A stretch of DNA of 64,000 nt. Source: Epiperipatus broadwayi (lineage: Eukaryota; Onychophora; Udeonychophora; Euonychophora; Peripatidae). Location: assembly GCA_028023455.1 (NCBI GenBank), contig JAQFVV010012396.1:7358085-7422084 (forward strand). Reading direction: 5' to 3'. The notes under the pieces were generated by a model. That model had not been told where the DNA came from and searched no databases. It saw only the letters and a list, made by a program, of their open reading frames with translations. Made by a program: the position numbers and the translations under genes. Shown piece by piece: positions 63,215 to 64,000 of this stretch (within the stretch, counting starts at the first letter, position 1; each line of letters opens with the position of its first letter).

Positions 63215-64000
63215 TTTATTAATTGCAGGATGAAAGTCTTTCCCAATTTAACTTAGTTTCTCCAATTGCTTACCTCTGTTCTTTACATCACACCAGAAAT
63301 CTTACTTATTTTATCCACACATCTTATATATGATCTCTTTCTAGGTCTTTTACAAACTCTTAGGATTTAATTCAAAAGTTAAATTACCCTGCAGAATGAA
63401 AGACTTTTCAAGTTTAATTTATCTTCTCCATTCCTTGCCTCTTTTCTTCCCACCACACCAGAACACTTTCTTGTTTCATCCACATACCTTCTATGTGATC
63501 TCTTTCTAGATATTTTACAAACTTTTATGATCATAATTAAAAGTTTAATTGTCTATTTATTATCATCTTTTTTTGAAGCTTATCCAGACCAGTTCCATTT
63601 TAGTCTATTAATGCTTTTAATGATGTCAATGATATCTCTCATCCATATATTTCATTTCCAGTCTTCTTTTGTAATTTCTAACACATTTTGTCATTGAGTG
63701 ACCTGAAGTCTCAGTATTGTTTTTCTTTTAATTCCATGTCTTAGATTCATAAATAAGAACTAGTAAAATACCTATATTATAAAAACTCCAGACATATTTA
63801 ATTTCATGTATATTTATTCTTTTAGTTTTTTATATCAACCCTTAAATACTTTTTGTAAAACTGCTGTAAAAAGTTTTAGATATATGGAATTATCATGTCA
63901 TTCTCTTTTCTCAATGTTAATCTTCTTAGTATTATCAGGCAATTTAATTGTAATCGTTGAATTTTGATAAATATTCATTATAACATGACACTATCCCATG
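63215..64000 (-). mobile_element. RTE element 3' part, decayed, cut by the window end
   Basis: Sequence from 63380 onward follows the 54530-55440 element (for example ctgcagaatgaaagac, tctatgtgatctctttctag, gattcataaataagaactag), on the minus strand. Relative to that element, the middle of the RT and linker is deleted near 63800-63840. The 3' end is duplicated: 63220-63375 and 63380-63530 are tandem copies of about 155 bp. The rest continues beyond base 64000. Confidence 0.8.

Noticed and set aside
1-64000. Assignment to a cephalopod or another named group
   Set aside because: Repeat types are compatible with several invertebrate phyla. Without database comparison the taxon cannot be decided.

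Overview
The window is nuclear DNA from an animal, almost certainly an invertebrate. It is very A+T-rich (roughly three quarters by eye), has canonical GT-AG introns of tens of kilobases, no operon-like gene packing, and many retrotransposons (RTE, L2-like, CR1/Jockey-like, Penelope-like), tRNA-derived SINEs and DNA-transposon relics. The species cannot be fixed from this sequence. An AT-rich arthropod, cnidarian or lophotrochozoan would all fit.

Only one host gene is recognisable: the 3' end of a sarcosine dehydrogenase gene (SARDH) on the + strand. Its penultimate coding exon (12869-13037) and last coding exon (36034-36301, with stop) are joined in phase across a 23-kb intron. No earlier exon was found in bases 1-12868, so the preceding intron is probably at least 12.8 kb. 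SARDH is a mitochondrial FAD- and folate-dependent enzyme that turns sarcosine into glycine. The two exons encode the carboxy-terminal folate-binding part.

Everything else is repeat-derived. Upstream of the first exon lie a decayed CR1/Jockey-like LINE (2215-3240, -), a 0.95-kb TIR element (5268-6217), a piggyBac transposase relic (6545-7050) and two hammerhead-motif repeats (7635-8090, 11690-12370). The 23-kb SARDH intron holds a ~298-bp tandem array split by a second copy of the TIR element (19025-20785), a 162-bp hairpin (23731-23892), and a Penelope-like element with inverted ends (23928-30134) that is itself interrupted by a nearly full-coding LINE (about 26870-29455). A further LINE relic (30640-32560) and a hammerhead-motif repeat (34986-35900) follow.

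Downstream of the gene are another hammerhead-motif repeat (40055-40650), short SINEs with clean target-site duplications (41323-41404, 46555-46646), a 1.17-kb DNA transposon with an 8-bp duplication (44906-46077), an L2-like LINE relic (47000-48685, -), a palindromic duplication of a Penelope GIY-YIG end (52215-52945), an RTE element (54495-57420, -), another hammerhead-motif repeat (61500-61929) and a truncated RTE copy (63215-64000, -).

The most unusual signal is a group of related ~380-470-bp repeats. They recur as direct dimers or as inverted arms, and they carry a CUGANGA / stem / GAAAC-NN-GUY layout at equivalent positions. In the best copies the flanking bases pair to make helix I of a minimal type I hammerhead ribozyme. 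They look like non-autonomous, retrozyme-like elements, possibly mobilised by the Penelope-like elements in the same window. This was read by eye, and no folding or database search was run.
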